A stretch of 64,000 bases of DNA from Saprospiraceae bacterium (lineage in GTDB: Bacteria > Bacteroidota > Bacteroidia > Chitinophagales > Saprospiraceae), in contig JAHBTU010000001.1 in the NCBI GenBank assembly GCA_019638455.1, positions 1,069,501-1,133,500 on the forward strand. Direction: 5' to 3'. This document shows, piece after piece, positions 55,147-64,000 of this stretch. Numbering within the stretch: position 1 is the first letter of the stretch; every line of letters starts with the position of its first letter. A program made the position numbers and the translations under genes. Below the pieces are notes generated by a model. The model saw only the letters and a list, made by a program, of their open reading frames with translations, did no database searches and was not told where the DNA came from.

Positions 55147-56895
55147 TTATTGTTTTTTATTGTTCGTTTGTGTCAGCACGAGGGTCTCGAAGGGCATAAG
55201 TTCCACTATTTCAGCATCTTGTGTCAGTATCCGGGGCTTTGTTGTCAAGTTGCAGTATGCGCAGAAGTGTGCGCCGCCGTTTTCAAAGCAAATTTGAAAC
55301 ACATCTTTTTTGGCTTCAATGACCTGTGTGACGCGGCTGCCAAGCCAATCGAGCGATGCCTCCACTTCGGCTATTTGTTCCGGCGTAAAACGCTCGATTT
55401 TATCCCTGTTAAAAAGCAAACTGCCGAGCAACGCGTGGATGGTGAGTGAGGTGTATTGTAGTTCCAGCGTGCGTTTGGATTGTCCTGCCTCTAAGGAGAA
55501 CACATCAAGCACATCGTGAAAAGCGCGACCGATTAACGGCCAATGACCGAGGGAAGAGCGCAGCGAGGTCAGTGTGTCCGCTCGTTTGCGCAGGCTCAAA
55601 AGAGTTTGCAAACGATTATCCCATCCCCGATGCACCTCGCCCCCCAAACGACAATAGTCCACCAGCCCAAACACGGCACCCAAAGGCACGCCGCAGGCAA
55701 TGCTCTTTTTGTTGCCGGTCAATTTTTTCAAAAACTCCATCGCCTCGTGCATCACTTGCCCGCGCGCCTTGCCCGGCGGTGGAGCCGCGCACACCGCAAA
55801 CAAATAATCAAGTCGAATCACCTCGAACCCCCATTGTTCCAGCACCTGATGAAACACGCCGCCCAGATGGTTGCGCACCTCGTTGTTGTAAAAATCCAGC
55901 GCGTGATACCATCCCCCATATTTGCGAGACCAGCCAACCTTGAGGGGAGCGCCTTTGGCATTTTTTAGCAGCCAGTTGGGATGTTTTTTCGAGAGAATCG
56001 AATTTTTTGCCACTGCAAATGGAGCCAGCCACAGGCTGGGCATCATCCCTTTTTCCTTGATTTTTTGGGCTATATGGCCCACGCCGTTCGGAAATCGCTC
56101 GTTCGGGAGAAGCCAGTCGCCCATGTCGGCTTGCCAACCTTCCCCTATTTGAAATATCCGAAACGGCAAAGCATTATCAGCCACATTATCAAGGCTTTGC
56201 AACACATCTTTTTCGGCAATCTTTTTCGCACCGATTCCGTCGCTCCCCCACCCCAATTGGGCAGGACTTGGAGAAGGCGCGATACCGAGCAGTGCGAAGT
56301 ATCGCTCAAAAACCTCCGGTTCGCTCCCCTCTCCTATCCAAAAGTCAAGTGCGGGAAACGAATGGGACAATTGCAAGCCATCCATGTCTTTGCGCACCGT
56401 GAAAATACCGTTGGGCTGGTCGTAGAGGAACAGAGTGAACCCCGTGCTCTCGTTCAATGAGCCAAAGAACGTTACTCCATTTCTTGCCTCTGCTTCAGCG
56501 GAATGGCATACAGAAGTGTAAGTCCACGAGTGCCAATAGCCGCGTCCTCGCGGAATGTCGGGAATATGTTCGTCGCTCTCTTTTCCCGCTCGGATTCTTG
56601 CCAGCCAATGTGTGCGCGGGTTTGCCTCGCCAACGCTGAGCCAGCGACTTTCGCTCCCCGATTGGTAGCCGTTTGCAAAAAAACGAGCATGGGCAGAAAG
56701 TGGCCAATCAAACTGAATTTCAAGGCGTTGAATCACGACATCTTGTTTGGGGTGCAGAAACAGTCCCCATCGCGTTCCGCCATTCTCGGCTGTTTGCTGG
56801 AAATCGGCATAGATTTCATCAAACGAATTGGCTCGCCCGGGCAGGAGCGTGTAGGTCTTGTCGTTAAGTTTCAGAACGGCTTGACGAAAGTGCAT
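55147..56895 (-). CDS. Melibiase-type glycoside hydrolase (GH36-like alpha-galactosidase)
   Basis: The 582-residue TIM-barrel protein has no signal peptide, so it is probably cytoplasmic. Motifs of the GH36/GH27 clan are FRIFQIGEGWQADMGDW, MPSLWLAPFAVAKNSIL, the nucleophile region FEVIRLDYLFAV (Asp of the R/KxDY motif) and the acid/base region CRLGGEVHRGWD. It is shorter than typical GH36 enzymes (about 700), with a reduced N-terminal beta-domain. Substrate is likely an alpha-galactoside, but other alpha-glycosides are possible. It is on the same strand as GH78 and the S9 peptidase. Confidence 0.85.
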   Translation of the reverse strand: MHFRQAVLKLNDKTYTLLPGRANSFDEIYADFQQTAENGGTRWGLFLHPKQDVVIQRLEIQFDWPLSAHARFFANGYQSGSESRWLSVGEANPRTHWLARIRAGKESDEHIPDIPRGRGYWHSWTYTSVCHSAEAEARNGVTFFGSLNESTGFTLFLYDQPNGIFTVRKDMDGLQLSHSFPALDFWIGEGSEPEVFERYFALLGIAPSPSPAQLGWGSDGIGAKKIAEKDVLQSLDNVADNALPFRIFQIGEGWQADMGDWLLPNERFPNGVGHIAQKIKEKGMMPSLWLAPFAVAKNSILSKKHPNWLLKNAKGAPLKVGWSRKYGGWYHALDFYNNEVRNHLGGVFHQVLEQWGFEVIRLDYLFAVCAAPPPGKARGQVMHEAMEFLKKLTGNKKSIACGVPLGAVFGLVDYCRLGGEVHRGWDNRLQTLLSLRKRADTLTSLRSSLGHWPLIGRAFHDVLDVFSLEAGQSKRTLELQYTSLTIHALLGSLLFNRDKIERFTPEQIAEVEASLDWLGSRVTQVIEAKKDVFQICFENGGAHFCAYCNLTTKPRILTQDAEIVELMPFETLVLTQTNNKKQ

Positions 56896-56930
56896 GGCGC
56901 GGCGAATTGAGCGGGCAAGTTAGCGAATTG

Positions 56931-59111
56931 TCACTGCCTAATTTCGTCTCCCGTCATGCCCAACACCCCCATCATCCATGCGTATTCCAGTGCCCGTTCC
57001 TCCAAGCGTTTGAACCGCCCCGACGAGCCGCCATGCGAGCCAGTCATATTGGTTTTGAAAAGCAAGACATTGTTGTCGGTCTTCAAATCCCGCAAGCGAG
57101 CGACATATTTGGCGGGTTCAAAATACTGTACCTGCGAATCGGCAAACGACGTGAGAATCAGCAGGTTGGGGTAGTTTGCTTTTTTCAGGTTGTCGTACGG
57201 CGAGTAGGATAGCATATACTCATATTGCTCTTTGATGTTGGGGTTGCCCCATTCCGTGTATTCGCCAGTAGTCAACGGAATGCTCTCGTCGCTCATGGTG
57301 GTCACTACATCCACGAATGGCACGCCGGAGATGATGCCTTTGAACAAGTCGGGGCGCAGGTTCGCCACAGCGCCCATGAGCAAGCCGCCCGCCGAGCGTC
57401 CTTCGGCAAAAAGCCTGTCGGTCGAAGTGTATTTTTCTTTCGCCAGATGCTCGGCGCAGTCAATAAAGTCCGTGAAAGTGTTCATTTTGTTGAACATCTT
57501 GCCGTTTTCGTACCATTGGTAGCCCATTTCCATGCCTCCGCGTATGTGAGCAATCGCGACCACAAAGCCTCTGTCCACAAGGCTGATTTTGTCGCGGTTG
57601 AAGTAAGGGTCATAGGAATATCCGTAGCTGCCATAGCCTGTGAGGTGGCATGGTGCGGAGCCGTCGCGTTTGAAGCCTTTTTTGTAGAGAATAGAAATAG
57701 GCACCTTCACCCCGTCGCGGGCAGTGGCCCATACAAACTCCGTTTCGTAGTTGTTGGAGTCAAAACCACCGAGCACAGGCATCACCTTTTTTACCGTTTT
57801 GGCGCGGGTTTCCATATCGTAGTCAATCACGGTGGCGGGTGTTTTCATCGAATTGAAGACATAGCGCAGCGTTTTGGTGTCAAATTCGGGATTGTTTTCC
57901 AACCCACAGCCATAGGTTGGCTCGCCAGTTTCGATGTAGTGATCAGCCTTGTCAGCCCAACGGACTATGTGAATCTGTCCCAATCCCCCTTTTCGCTCCT
58001 CCGTCACGAGATGATTTTTAAAAACTGTGAAATCGCTAATCAAAATATCGTCGCGGTGCGGCAACACGTCCACCCAATTTTCGCGTCGAGGGTCGCCAGC
58101 AGGGGCCTCCATGATGCGAAAATTCTTGGCGTTCCAGTTGGTACGAATGATGAACTTGTCCGCATGATGTTCGAGCGAATAGAAAAAATCTCGCTCGCGG
58201 GGGCGTACCGTTTTGAACTGCCCCGTTGGGTTGTTGGCATCCAAATAATGTACTTCTACCGTCTGGGTGTAGGCGGAATTGATGAAAAAATACTGTTCTG
58301 ATTTCGATTTGCCGAGATAAGCATATTGTGTCACGTCTTTTTCCTCGTACATCAACACGTCCTTTTTGTGGTCAGTGCCGAGTTGGTGTCGCCAGATTTT
58401 GTCGTTTCGCAAAGTGATTTTGTCTTTGGTGTCGTAAAGAATTGTTTTGGAATCGTTGGCCCAGTGAAAAACGCCTCCAATGTCAAACGAATCGGCAAGC
58501 ACTTGGCCGTTTTCCAAATTTTTGAAAAAAATCTTGAAAAGGTTGCGTCCCGAATAATCCACCGAATAGGCGACGAGTCGGTTGTCGGGGCTGATTCTCA
58601 GGGCACCCACTTGGCAATAGGGTTTGCCTTTTGCGAGCTCGTTCACGTCCACGAGAATTTCCTCAGTGGCTTCCAGCGTTTCTTTTTTTCGACAAAAAAC
58701 AGGGTACTCTTTGCCTGCTTCGAAGCGCGTGAGATACCAGTAGCCATTTTTAAAATATGGCACCGACGAATCATCTTCCTTGATGCGGGCTTTTAATTCG
58801 GCAAACAATTTTTCACGAAGCCCTTTTACTGGCAAAAGCACTGAATCCGCGTAGCGGTTTTCAGCCTCCAGATACGCCGTCACGGCGGGGTTGTCGCGTT
58901 CGTTGAGCCAGTAGTATTCGTCAAAGCGCGTGTCGCCCCATGGCGTGGTGAGGGTTTTGGGTTTTTGCTCGGGGCGTGGGGCGGTGTATTGCTCTGGTTT
59001 GAAAACAGATGGTTGCACAACAATTGAGGTGTTTGAGTTGGGACTGTTTTTTTGTTTGCAGGCGCTAAGGAGCACAAGCAGCGTCCATAGCAAAAGAGGG
59101 TATTGTTTCAT
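56931..59111 (-). CDS. S9 prolyl oligopeptidase family lipoprotein (oligopeptidase B-like)
   Basis: The 726-residue peptidase has a lipoprotein signal (LLVLLSAC, Cys18). An N-terminal propeller (residues about 60-470) covers the active site. The alpha/beta-hydrolase domain carries the triad Ser573 (GRSAGGLLMG), Asp658 (SFADSQVQYF) and His693 (GSHGGSSGRF). The RGGMEMGYQWYENGKM and FAEGRSAGG segments fit oligopeptidase B (PtrB), which cuts short peptides after basic residues. The lipid anchor places it in the periplasm or outer membrane. Copy 3 of the 101-bp repeat lies upstream of its start. Confidence 0.95.
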   Translation of the reverse strand: MKQYPLLLWTLLVLLSACKQKNSPNSNTSIVVQPSVFKPEQYTAPRPEQKPKTLTTPWGDTRFDEYYWLNERDNPAVTAYLEAENRYADSVLLPVKGLREKLFAELKARIKEDDSSVPYFKNGYWYLTRFEAGKEYPVFCRKKETLEATEEILVDVNELAKGKPYCQVGALRISPDNRLVAYSVDYSGRNLFKIFFKNLENGQVLADSFDIGGVFHWANDSKTILYDTKDKITLRNDKIWRHQLGTDHKKDVLMYEEKDVTQYAYLGKSKSEQYFFINSAYTQTVEVHYLDANNPTGQFKTVRPRERDFFYSLEHHADKFIIRTNWNAKNFRIMEAPAGDPRRENWVDVLPHRDDILISDFTVFKNHLVTEERKGGLGQIHIVRWADKADHYIETGEPTYGCGLENNPEFDTKTLRYVFNSMKTPATVIDYDMETRAKTVKKVMPVLGGFDSNNYETEFVWATARDGVKVPISILYKKGFKRDGSAPCHLTGYGSYGYSYDPYFNRDKISLVDRGFVVAIAHIRGGMEMGYQWYENGKMFNKMNTFTDFIDCAEHLAKEKYTSTDRLFAEGRSAGGLLMGAVANLRPDLFKGIISGVPFVDVVTTMSDESIPLTTGEYTEWGNPNIKEQYEYMLSYSPYDNLKKANYPNLLILTSFADSQVQYFEPAKYVARLRDLKTDNNVLLFKTNMTGSHGGSSGRFKRLEERALEYAWMMGVLGMTGDEIRQ

Positions 59112-59153
59112 GATACGTCATTTTAGGGGGTGAAATAACGAGCAAATTATGAA

Positions 59154-59222
59154 ATATGCTTCGCGCTGCTCAAAATCATGGAGAGCGAACATGGTGAACT
59201 GACAAATCATAGCAAATCAAGG
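59154..59222 (-). repeat. Dispersed 101-bp intergenic repeat, shortened copy 3
   Basis: On the minus strand the sequence begins CCTTGATTTGCTATGATTTG and follows copies 1 and 2 for about 57 bases (CCATGATTTTGAGCAG), then jumps to the conserved right end (CGCGAAGCATA), so about 30 inner bases are missing. It lies between the S9 peptidase start and the terminator of the HYR gene. Confidence 0.65.
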
Positions 59223-59232
59223 CATAAAAAAA

Positions 59233-59268
59233 GGCCGCCCTCCCGGAAGGAGAGCGGCCAAGTTTTTT
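59233..59268 (-). terminator. Intrinsic terminator after the HYR protein gene
   Basis: Stem GGCCGCcCTCC / GGAGaGCGGCC (59233-59259) flanked by an A-run at 59226-59232 and a T-run at 59263-59268. On the minus strand the stem is followed by T7. It lies about 21 bases past the stop of the giant gene. Confidence 0.85.
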
Positions 59269-59288
59269 GGGGCCAGAATCAATCGGAA

Positions 59289-62200
59289 TCAACGGACGAG
59301 GAGAATGGACCTCACATCCGTCTCGTTGTCAGCCTCCACGCGCAGGAAGTATGCACCGGAGGCGATGCCCTCGGCGTTCCAACGCAGAATGGTCGTGCCC
59401 TCGAGCACGCCGTTGTGGATGGTAGCCACTTCCTGACCGTAGGCGTTCCACACCACCACGCGCGTGTCGGCGGCAGATTTCATGTTGACCTCGATGTTCA
59501 GCACGTCGCTGAAGGGCTGCGGGAAGGCCCGCACCTCAAACGCGCCAACCTTTTTCACGCCCGGAACCACATTGTCCGAAGGGTTGCCGATGAAGCCCTT
59601 GTCATCGTCGCAGCCAGCGGAGAAGAAGCTCACCGAGCCTTGGTCAGCCTTGCCAGCCACATCGTCGCGCAGCGCGCCGACGATGATGACGCGGTTGAAC
59701 ACGTCGAGCGAAGTGCCGAACTGGTCGTTCTTGTCTCCTTGATAATCAAACAGTTTGGCCACGTTTTCCCAAACGCCGTTGACCTGACGCTGCCACACAT
59801 AGATGGCGCCGGAGTTGGAGCCTTTGTGGTTGTTGAAGCGTGCGCCAGCCACTGCGTAGTTGCCGTTGACCGCCACCGCATAGCCCAACTGATGGTGGGC
59901 CGCGCCGTCGTCGGCGAGCAGGCGAGACACTTGGCCCCAGTTGTTGAGGCCGCCGTGATTGCGCTCGAAGACGTAGGCTGCGCCAGCGTTCGAGCCGCGC
60001 AGGTCGTGGAGCGGAGCGCCTACGATGACATGGTCGCCGCTGATGCTCACGCTGTTGCCGAAGTTGTCGAGGCTTTTGCCGTCGTTGGCCGTCAGTTTCT
60101 TCGCTTCGCCCCAAGCGTTCGCGCCGCCTTGGTCTTTGTGGAAGATGTATGCCGCGCCAGCGTTCGTGCCTTTTGCGTCGTCGAGGTGCGCGCCTATGAT
60201 GGCATAGTCGCCGTCAATTTTGAGGCTTGCTCCAAACATATCGCCTGCTTGAAGGCCGTTGGCGGTGATTTTGGTCATCTCGCCCCAGTTGTTGGTACCA
60301 CCAACATGACGGCCAAAGAGGTAAGCCGCACCAGCGTTCTGGCCCTTCTCGTCGTTCAGGCTTGCGCCCACGAGTATCCGGTCGCCGCTTATGCTAACGG
60401 CAGTGCCGAAATTGTCGCCCGCAAAGCCATCAGATGCCCTGATTTTTGTGACCATGTTCCACACGCCGTTGCTGTTTCTCGCAAAAACGTAAGCGGCACC
60501 AGCATCTGTGCCAAGGTCGTCGTCGTTGGGCGCACCCACCACGATGAGGTCGGAGTGGATGGCCACACTTGCGCCAAAGTTGTCGTCGGCCTTCACGCCC
60601 GATGGGTCAAGCACGGCGACTTCCTGCCAGTCGTCAGGGCTAACTTCGTTGCTGTAAAGCACATAAGCCATGCCGGAGTTCTGGCCTTTGCCATCGGCGT
60701 TTTTCGCGCCGACTACTGCATAGTTACCATACACAGCTACGCTGTTGCCATAGAGGTCGCCTGCCTTGCCGTTGCTGGCCAATTGCTTATCCACTTGTTT
60801 CCAAGCGTCGTCGTCCTCGTCAATGAAACCGTCGCAGTCGTCGTCGAGGCCGTTGCAAATCTCAGGGGCTGGGCTGACTACGATGTTGAACATACAGTTG
60901 TCCTCGTTGCCAGCCGCGTCGGTGGCTGTTACCATCACCATCGTAGTGCCGATGGAGAAGTAGCCGTTATCGGAGGGTGGCCATTCACTGTAAGTGATGA
61001 CCACGCCGGGGCAGTTGTCGGTGGCGGTAGCCTCGTACTCCACATAAGCCTGACAGGGCAGGTTCGGGTCATTCACCGTGTATATGTCCGCTGGGCACAC
61101 AACGTGCGGCGGCTGGTAGTCAATCACTGTGATGGTCTGCTGGCAAGTGGCATCGTTGCCCGCTCCGTCAACCACGGTCCATGTGACGGTGGTCACTCCA
61201 ACCGGATACACATTGCCAACAGCGTTGTTGGTCACGCTCGCTACGCCGCAATTGTCGGCAGTGACAGGTGTTCCCAAGAAGGTTACGGTGGCAGAGCACT
61301 TGTTCCAGTCGTTGTTGCGCACAATGTTGGCTGGGCAAGTGATGGACGGGTCTTCGTTGTCAAGCACAATGACGTTGAAGCTGCAAGTTGCCATGTTGCC
61401 GGATGCATCGGTGGCTTTGTAGATGACCGTCGTGATGCCCACGTCGAACAGGGCGCCACTTGCCATGCCGCTCACAAAAGTGACCACAACGCCCGGGCAG
61501 TTGTCGGAAGCCGTGATTTTTGGCCAAGTGACGACCGCGCCGCATACGCCAGGGTCATTCGACACCGTAATGTTGCCGGGGCAATTGTTGAACACGGGCG
61601 GCTGCACGTCGTTCACCGTCACAGTGAAGCTACAGGTGGACATATTGCCCGCCGCGTCAGTGGCCTTGAACACATTGGTGGTGGTGCCTACGGGGAAGAA
61701 AGAGCCGCTTGGCAAGCCAGCGATTTGCTGAATGGTAACACCCGGGCAGTTGTCGCTGAATGTCGGAGTCGCATAGGTCACGATTGCCCCGCACTGATTG
61801 GGGTCGTTGTTGCGCACGATGTTAGCCGGGCAAGTGATGGTAGGCGGCTGTACGTCGTTCACCGTCACGGTGAAACTACAGGTCGCGGAGTTGCCGGAAG
61901 CATCGGTCACGCGCCAGACATTGGTGGTGGTTCCCACTGGGAAGAAGGAGCCGCTCGGAAGGCCGCTCACCAGCACGATACTGGCACCTGGGCAGTTGTC
62001 GCTGAACGTCGGGGCGGGGTAGTTCACGATGGCACCGCACTGGTTCAGGGTGTTGCCCACCACGATATTGGCCGGGCAAGTGATGACAGGCAACTCGTTG
62101 TCTTCCACCGTGATGCTGAAGCTGCAAGTGGTCACGTTCCCTGCGTCGTCGGTGGACGAGTACGAGATGACGGACACACCTTTCGGGAAGGCCGAGCCGT

Positions 62201-64000
62201 TTGGCAGACCTCCAGTTTGCGCCAGCGTCGGGTCACCGCAGTTGTCGTGTGTCGTCGGGGTTGACCAATTGACTACTGCGGAGCAGAGGCCCGGGTCGGT
62301 GTCAACAACGATGTCAAATGGGCAGGAGAGATACGGCGGGTCGTTGTCCACCACCGTGATGGTGAAGGTACAGTAGGCCGTGTTGCCAGAAGCGTCGGTG
62401 GCTTGGAAGCCGACCACGTTCACGCCAAGCGGGAAGGCCGAACCAGCGGGAAGGCCGAGATTCTGCTCGGGGTTTGCGGAGCCGGAGCAGTTGTCCGGAG
62501 CAACAGCGCACATGAACATCACAACTGCTGTGCAGGTGTTCGGGTCGGTGTCAACCACGATGTCATCCGGGCAGGTCAGGACGGGCGGCGTGACATCCAC
62601 AGCGTATGCTTCCATGACGCAAGATGCCGTAAGGCCGGGGCCATCCGACACTGTCAGTGTCACTAATGTTTGGCCAAAACCAACCTCCGTGCCGGGAGCA
62701 GGGCTTTGCGTGACGATGAAGCCACCGCAGTTGTCGCTTGCATCCGCAAGGTCGGTGAAATCTGGAAGGGGTGTTTGGCAATCATCATCCGCATCAAAAT
62801 ACTGCGCCCCGGGGCAGGAAATCGTAGGTGGAATGTCGTCGTCGGCAGTTGTTTGGAACGAGCAAGTCGTTGCATTACCTGCGTTGTCAGTTACTGTCAT
62901 GACAATGGTCAGGAAACCTGCGCTCACGCCGCCCGGAGGAGGGTCTTGCGTGACGATTGGGTTGGGGTCGCAGTTGTCGCTTGCTACCACCAAGCCAGTA
63001 TAATCTGCCGTGATAGCCTCGCAATTATCATCCGTTGAAACAGAAACATCCGGTGGGCAAACGGAAATAACGGGTGCATCGTCGTCGGAAACAACAACGT
63101 TGAATGAGCAATTGGCGCTATTCCCCGAATCATCCTGTGCGCTGAAGCTAACAGTAGTGGCGCCCAATGGGAAGGCGGAACCACTTGCTGGGCCGCTGGT
63201 CTGCGTGATTTGCACATTGTTGTCGCAGTTGTCTGTAGCAGTCACATTAAATGTGGCAATGCCATCGCAAGAAGAGCTCGAAGTACCCACTTCCACTACT
63301 GACGGACAGTTGATGGTCGGCGCGGAATTGTCTTGCAGGAACACATTGATAGAGCACTGGGCAGAGTTTCCAGCAAGGTCAGTCACCGTGAACGTGACTA
63401 TCGTGTTGCTCGAAATGGTTGTGCCAGCCATCGGGCTTTGCGTCACACTGGCGGCACCTGGGCAGTTGTCCATATAGGTGACGTTGCCAGTGTAATTACC
63501 TAAAGTGGCTTGGCAGTTTGCGTTGGCAAACAGCGTTTGGTCGCTGCCACAATTCGTGATGACAGGTGCTTGGCCGTCTGCTTTGGAGAAAGACCATTCT
63601 GGGCAGCCAGTAGCTTCGCCCGCGTCGTTTTTCGGCACTATTTTCCAGTAGTATGTACCCAAACCCAACGTACCTGCATTATATGTAGTGCCTGCCGTGT
63701 TTGCTACCAAAGGCGGGTTGGGCGAGTTGCCGAAATACACATCGTAGCTCGTTGCATCAGGCGCCACAGGCCAAGAGAGCGTGGTTGCACCGGGGCAATC
63801 CGAGCTGCCATTCGCTGGCGAGTTAGGCCCTGTGAGGCAGGCAGGCGGTGCCACAATGTTCACTAGGTAATCCTCTGCTTCGCCGAAACTATGGCTGGTA
63901 CAAGGGCCGAATACACTAGTGTTGAACACCACACGCACTCGCATGCGCGTCTGGCCAGTCAGGGCGCCAGCAGGTACCGTGATGTTACCGTTGATGGTAA
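59289..64000 (-). CDS. Giant secreted HYR/FG-GAP protein with T9SS sorting domain, N-terminus outside window
   Basis: The frame stays open to the right edge, so the start lies beyond 64000; the ATG at 63944 is internal, since the residues before it (ITVPAGALTGQTR) continue the same domain. Order seen: the end of a GEVED domain (SFGEAEDYLVNI), an Fn3-like domain, eleven HYR repeats of about 82 residues, each with four Cys and a xCPxxI/DNC pattern, a MopE-type Cys/Asp motif (PEICNGLDDDCDGFIDED), seven FG-GAP propeller blades (GDLYGNSVAVYGNYAVVGA type) and a T9SS sorting domain (VRAFPQPFSDVLNIEV to RSILLVR). It is probably a calcium-binding surface adhesin. Neighbouring repeats 7-9 are very alike, which favours repeat-number change. 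Confidence 0.93.
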   Translation of the reverse strand, partial: TINGNITVPAGALTGQTRMRVRVVFNTSVFGPCTSHSFGEAEDYLVNIVAPPACLTGPNSPANGSSDCPGATTLSWPVAPDATSYDVYFGNSPNPPLVANTAGTTYNAGTLGLGTYYWKIVPKNDAGEATGCPEWSFSKADGQAPVITNCGSDQTLFANANCQATLGNYTGNVTYMDNCPGAASVTQSPMAGTTISSNTIVTFTVTDLAGNSAQCSINVFLQDNSAPTINCPSVVEVGTSSSSCDGIATFNVTATDNCDNNVQITQTSGPASGSAFPLGATTVSFSAQDDSGNSANCSFNVVVSDDDAPVISVCPPDVSVSTDDNCEAITADYTGLVVASDNCDPNPIVTQDPPPGGVSAGFLTIVMTVTDNAGNATTCSFQTTADDDIPPTISCPGAQYFDADDDCQTPLPDFTDLADASDNCGGFIVTQSPAPGTEVGFGQTLVTLTVSDGPGLTASCVMEAYAVDVTPPVLTCPDDIVVDTDPNTCTAVVMFMCAVAPDNCSGSANPEQNLGLPAGSAFPLGVNVVGFQATDASGNTAYCTFTITVVDNDPPYLSCPFDIVVDTDPGLCSAVVNWSTPTTHDNCGDPTLAQTGGLPNGSAFPKGVSVISYSSTDDAGNVTTCSFSITVEDNELPVITCPANIVVGNTLNQCGAIVNYPAPTFSDNCPGASIVLVSGLPSGSFFPVGTTTNVWRVTDASGNSATCSFTVTVNDVQPPTITCPANIVRNNDPNQCGAIVTYATPTFSDNCPGVTIQQIAGLPSGSFFPVGTTTNVFKATDAAGNMSTCSFTVTVNDVQPPVFNNCPGNITVSNDPGVCGAVVTWPKITASDNCPGVVVTFVSGMASGALFDVGITTVIYKATDASGNMATCSFNVIVLDNEDPSITCPANIVRNNDWNKCSATVTFLGTPVTADNCGVASVTNNAVGNVYPVGVTTVTWTVVDGAGNDATCQQTITVIDYQPPHVVCPADIYTVNDPNLPCQAYVEYEATATDNCPGVVITYSEWPPSDNGYFSIGTTMVMVTATDAAGNEDNCMFNIVVSPAPEICNGLDDDCDGFIDEDDDAWKQVDKQLASNGKAGDLYGNSVAVYGNYAVVGAKNADGKGQNSGMAYVLYSNEVSPDDWQEVAVLDPSGVKADDNFGASVAIHSDLIVVGAPNDDDLGTDAGAAYVFARNSNGVWNMVTKIRASDGFAGDNFGTAVSISGDRILVGASLNDEKGQNAGAAYLFGRHVGGTNNWGEMTKITANGLQAGDMFGASLKIDGDYAIIGAHLDDAKGTNAGAAYIFHKDQGGANAWGEAKKLTANDGKSLDNFGNSVSISGDHVIVGAPLHDLRGSNAGAAYVFERNHGGLNNWGQVSRLLADDGAAHHQLGYAVAVNGNYAVAGARFNNHKGSNSGAIYVWQRQVNGVWENVAKLFDYQGDKNDQFGTSLDVFNRVIIVGALRDDVAGKADQGSVSFFSAGCDDDKGFIGNPSDNVVPGVKKVGAFEVRAFPQPFSDVLNIEVNMKSAADTRVVVWNAYGQEVATIHNGVLEGTTILRWNAEGIASGAYFLRVEADNETDVRSILLVR

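Noticed and set aside
59178..62264. Plus-strand open frame of 1028 codons
   Set aside because: It is antisense to the HYR/FG-GAP gene. Its openness follows from the codon pattern of repeated sense-strand units; its start lies in the 101-bp repeat, and the translation has no domain or export signal.

Overview
The window looks like a chromosomal segment of a Bacteroidota bacterium, most likely from the Saprospiria/Chitinophagia side of the phylum. The evidence is several large secreted proteins ending in type IX secretion (T9SS) sorting domains (subtilase, CotH, FG-GAP and HYR proteins), a TonB receptor with an N-terminal carboxypeptidase-like domain, DUF5689, DUF983, DUF2452 and DUF4230 families, a Y_Y_Y/LuxR one-component regulator, few Shine-Dalgarno sites, and TAnnTTTG-type -7 promoter boxes. 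I see no rRNA, tRNA, CRISPR array, prophage or intact insertion sequence.

Layout. 1-2577 is a beta-helix exported protein cut by the window edge. 3.1-8.9 kb holds a TonB receptor and a DUF5689 lipoprotein (minus strand) divergent from a secreted endonuclease/phosphatase-fold protein; a G-rich short tandem array separates the receptor from the lipoprotein. 9-19 kb is mostly housekeeping and envelope genes: valS, a GldN-like protein, a dienelactone hydrolase, a DUF4230 protein, nadE and a helical-repeat protein. 19-31 kb is a mosaic of small conserved genes: a membrane-bound regulator, DUF983, a universal stress protein, a glycosyltransferase, DUF547, a Tat-exported asparaginase, a CDF transporter, DUF2452 and ACP phosphodiesterase. 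31-47 kb carries a small basic protein, TerC, a subtilase, a lipoprotein, GH1, an FG-GAP protein, a UlaG-like hydrolase, parA-parB and CotH. 47-51 kb has a PfkB kinase, a conserved hypothetical and groES-groEL. 52-59 kb has GH78 rhamnosidase, a GH36-like galactosidase and an S9 oligopeptidase. 59.3-64 kb is a giant HYR/FG-GAP T9SS protein whose start lies beyond the window.

The most unusual part is the non-coding DNA. There is a 50-bp tandem array of 13.5 units after groEL, an 8/7-mer G-rich array inside a probable operon, and at least three dispersed intergenic repeat families: a 174-bp element in two copies, a 101-bp element in three copies, and a 9-mer-based element in four places, two of them palindromic. 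There are also two very large perfect hairpins. Functionally the window points to an outer-membrane and secretion-oriented lifestyle, with polymer degradation (peptides, glycans, possibly nucleic acids) and many surface-adhesive proteins.
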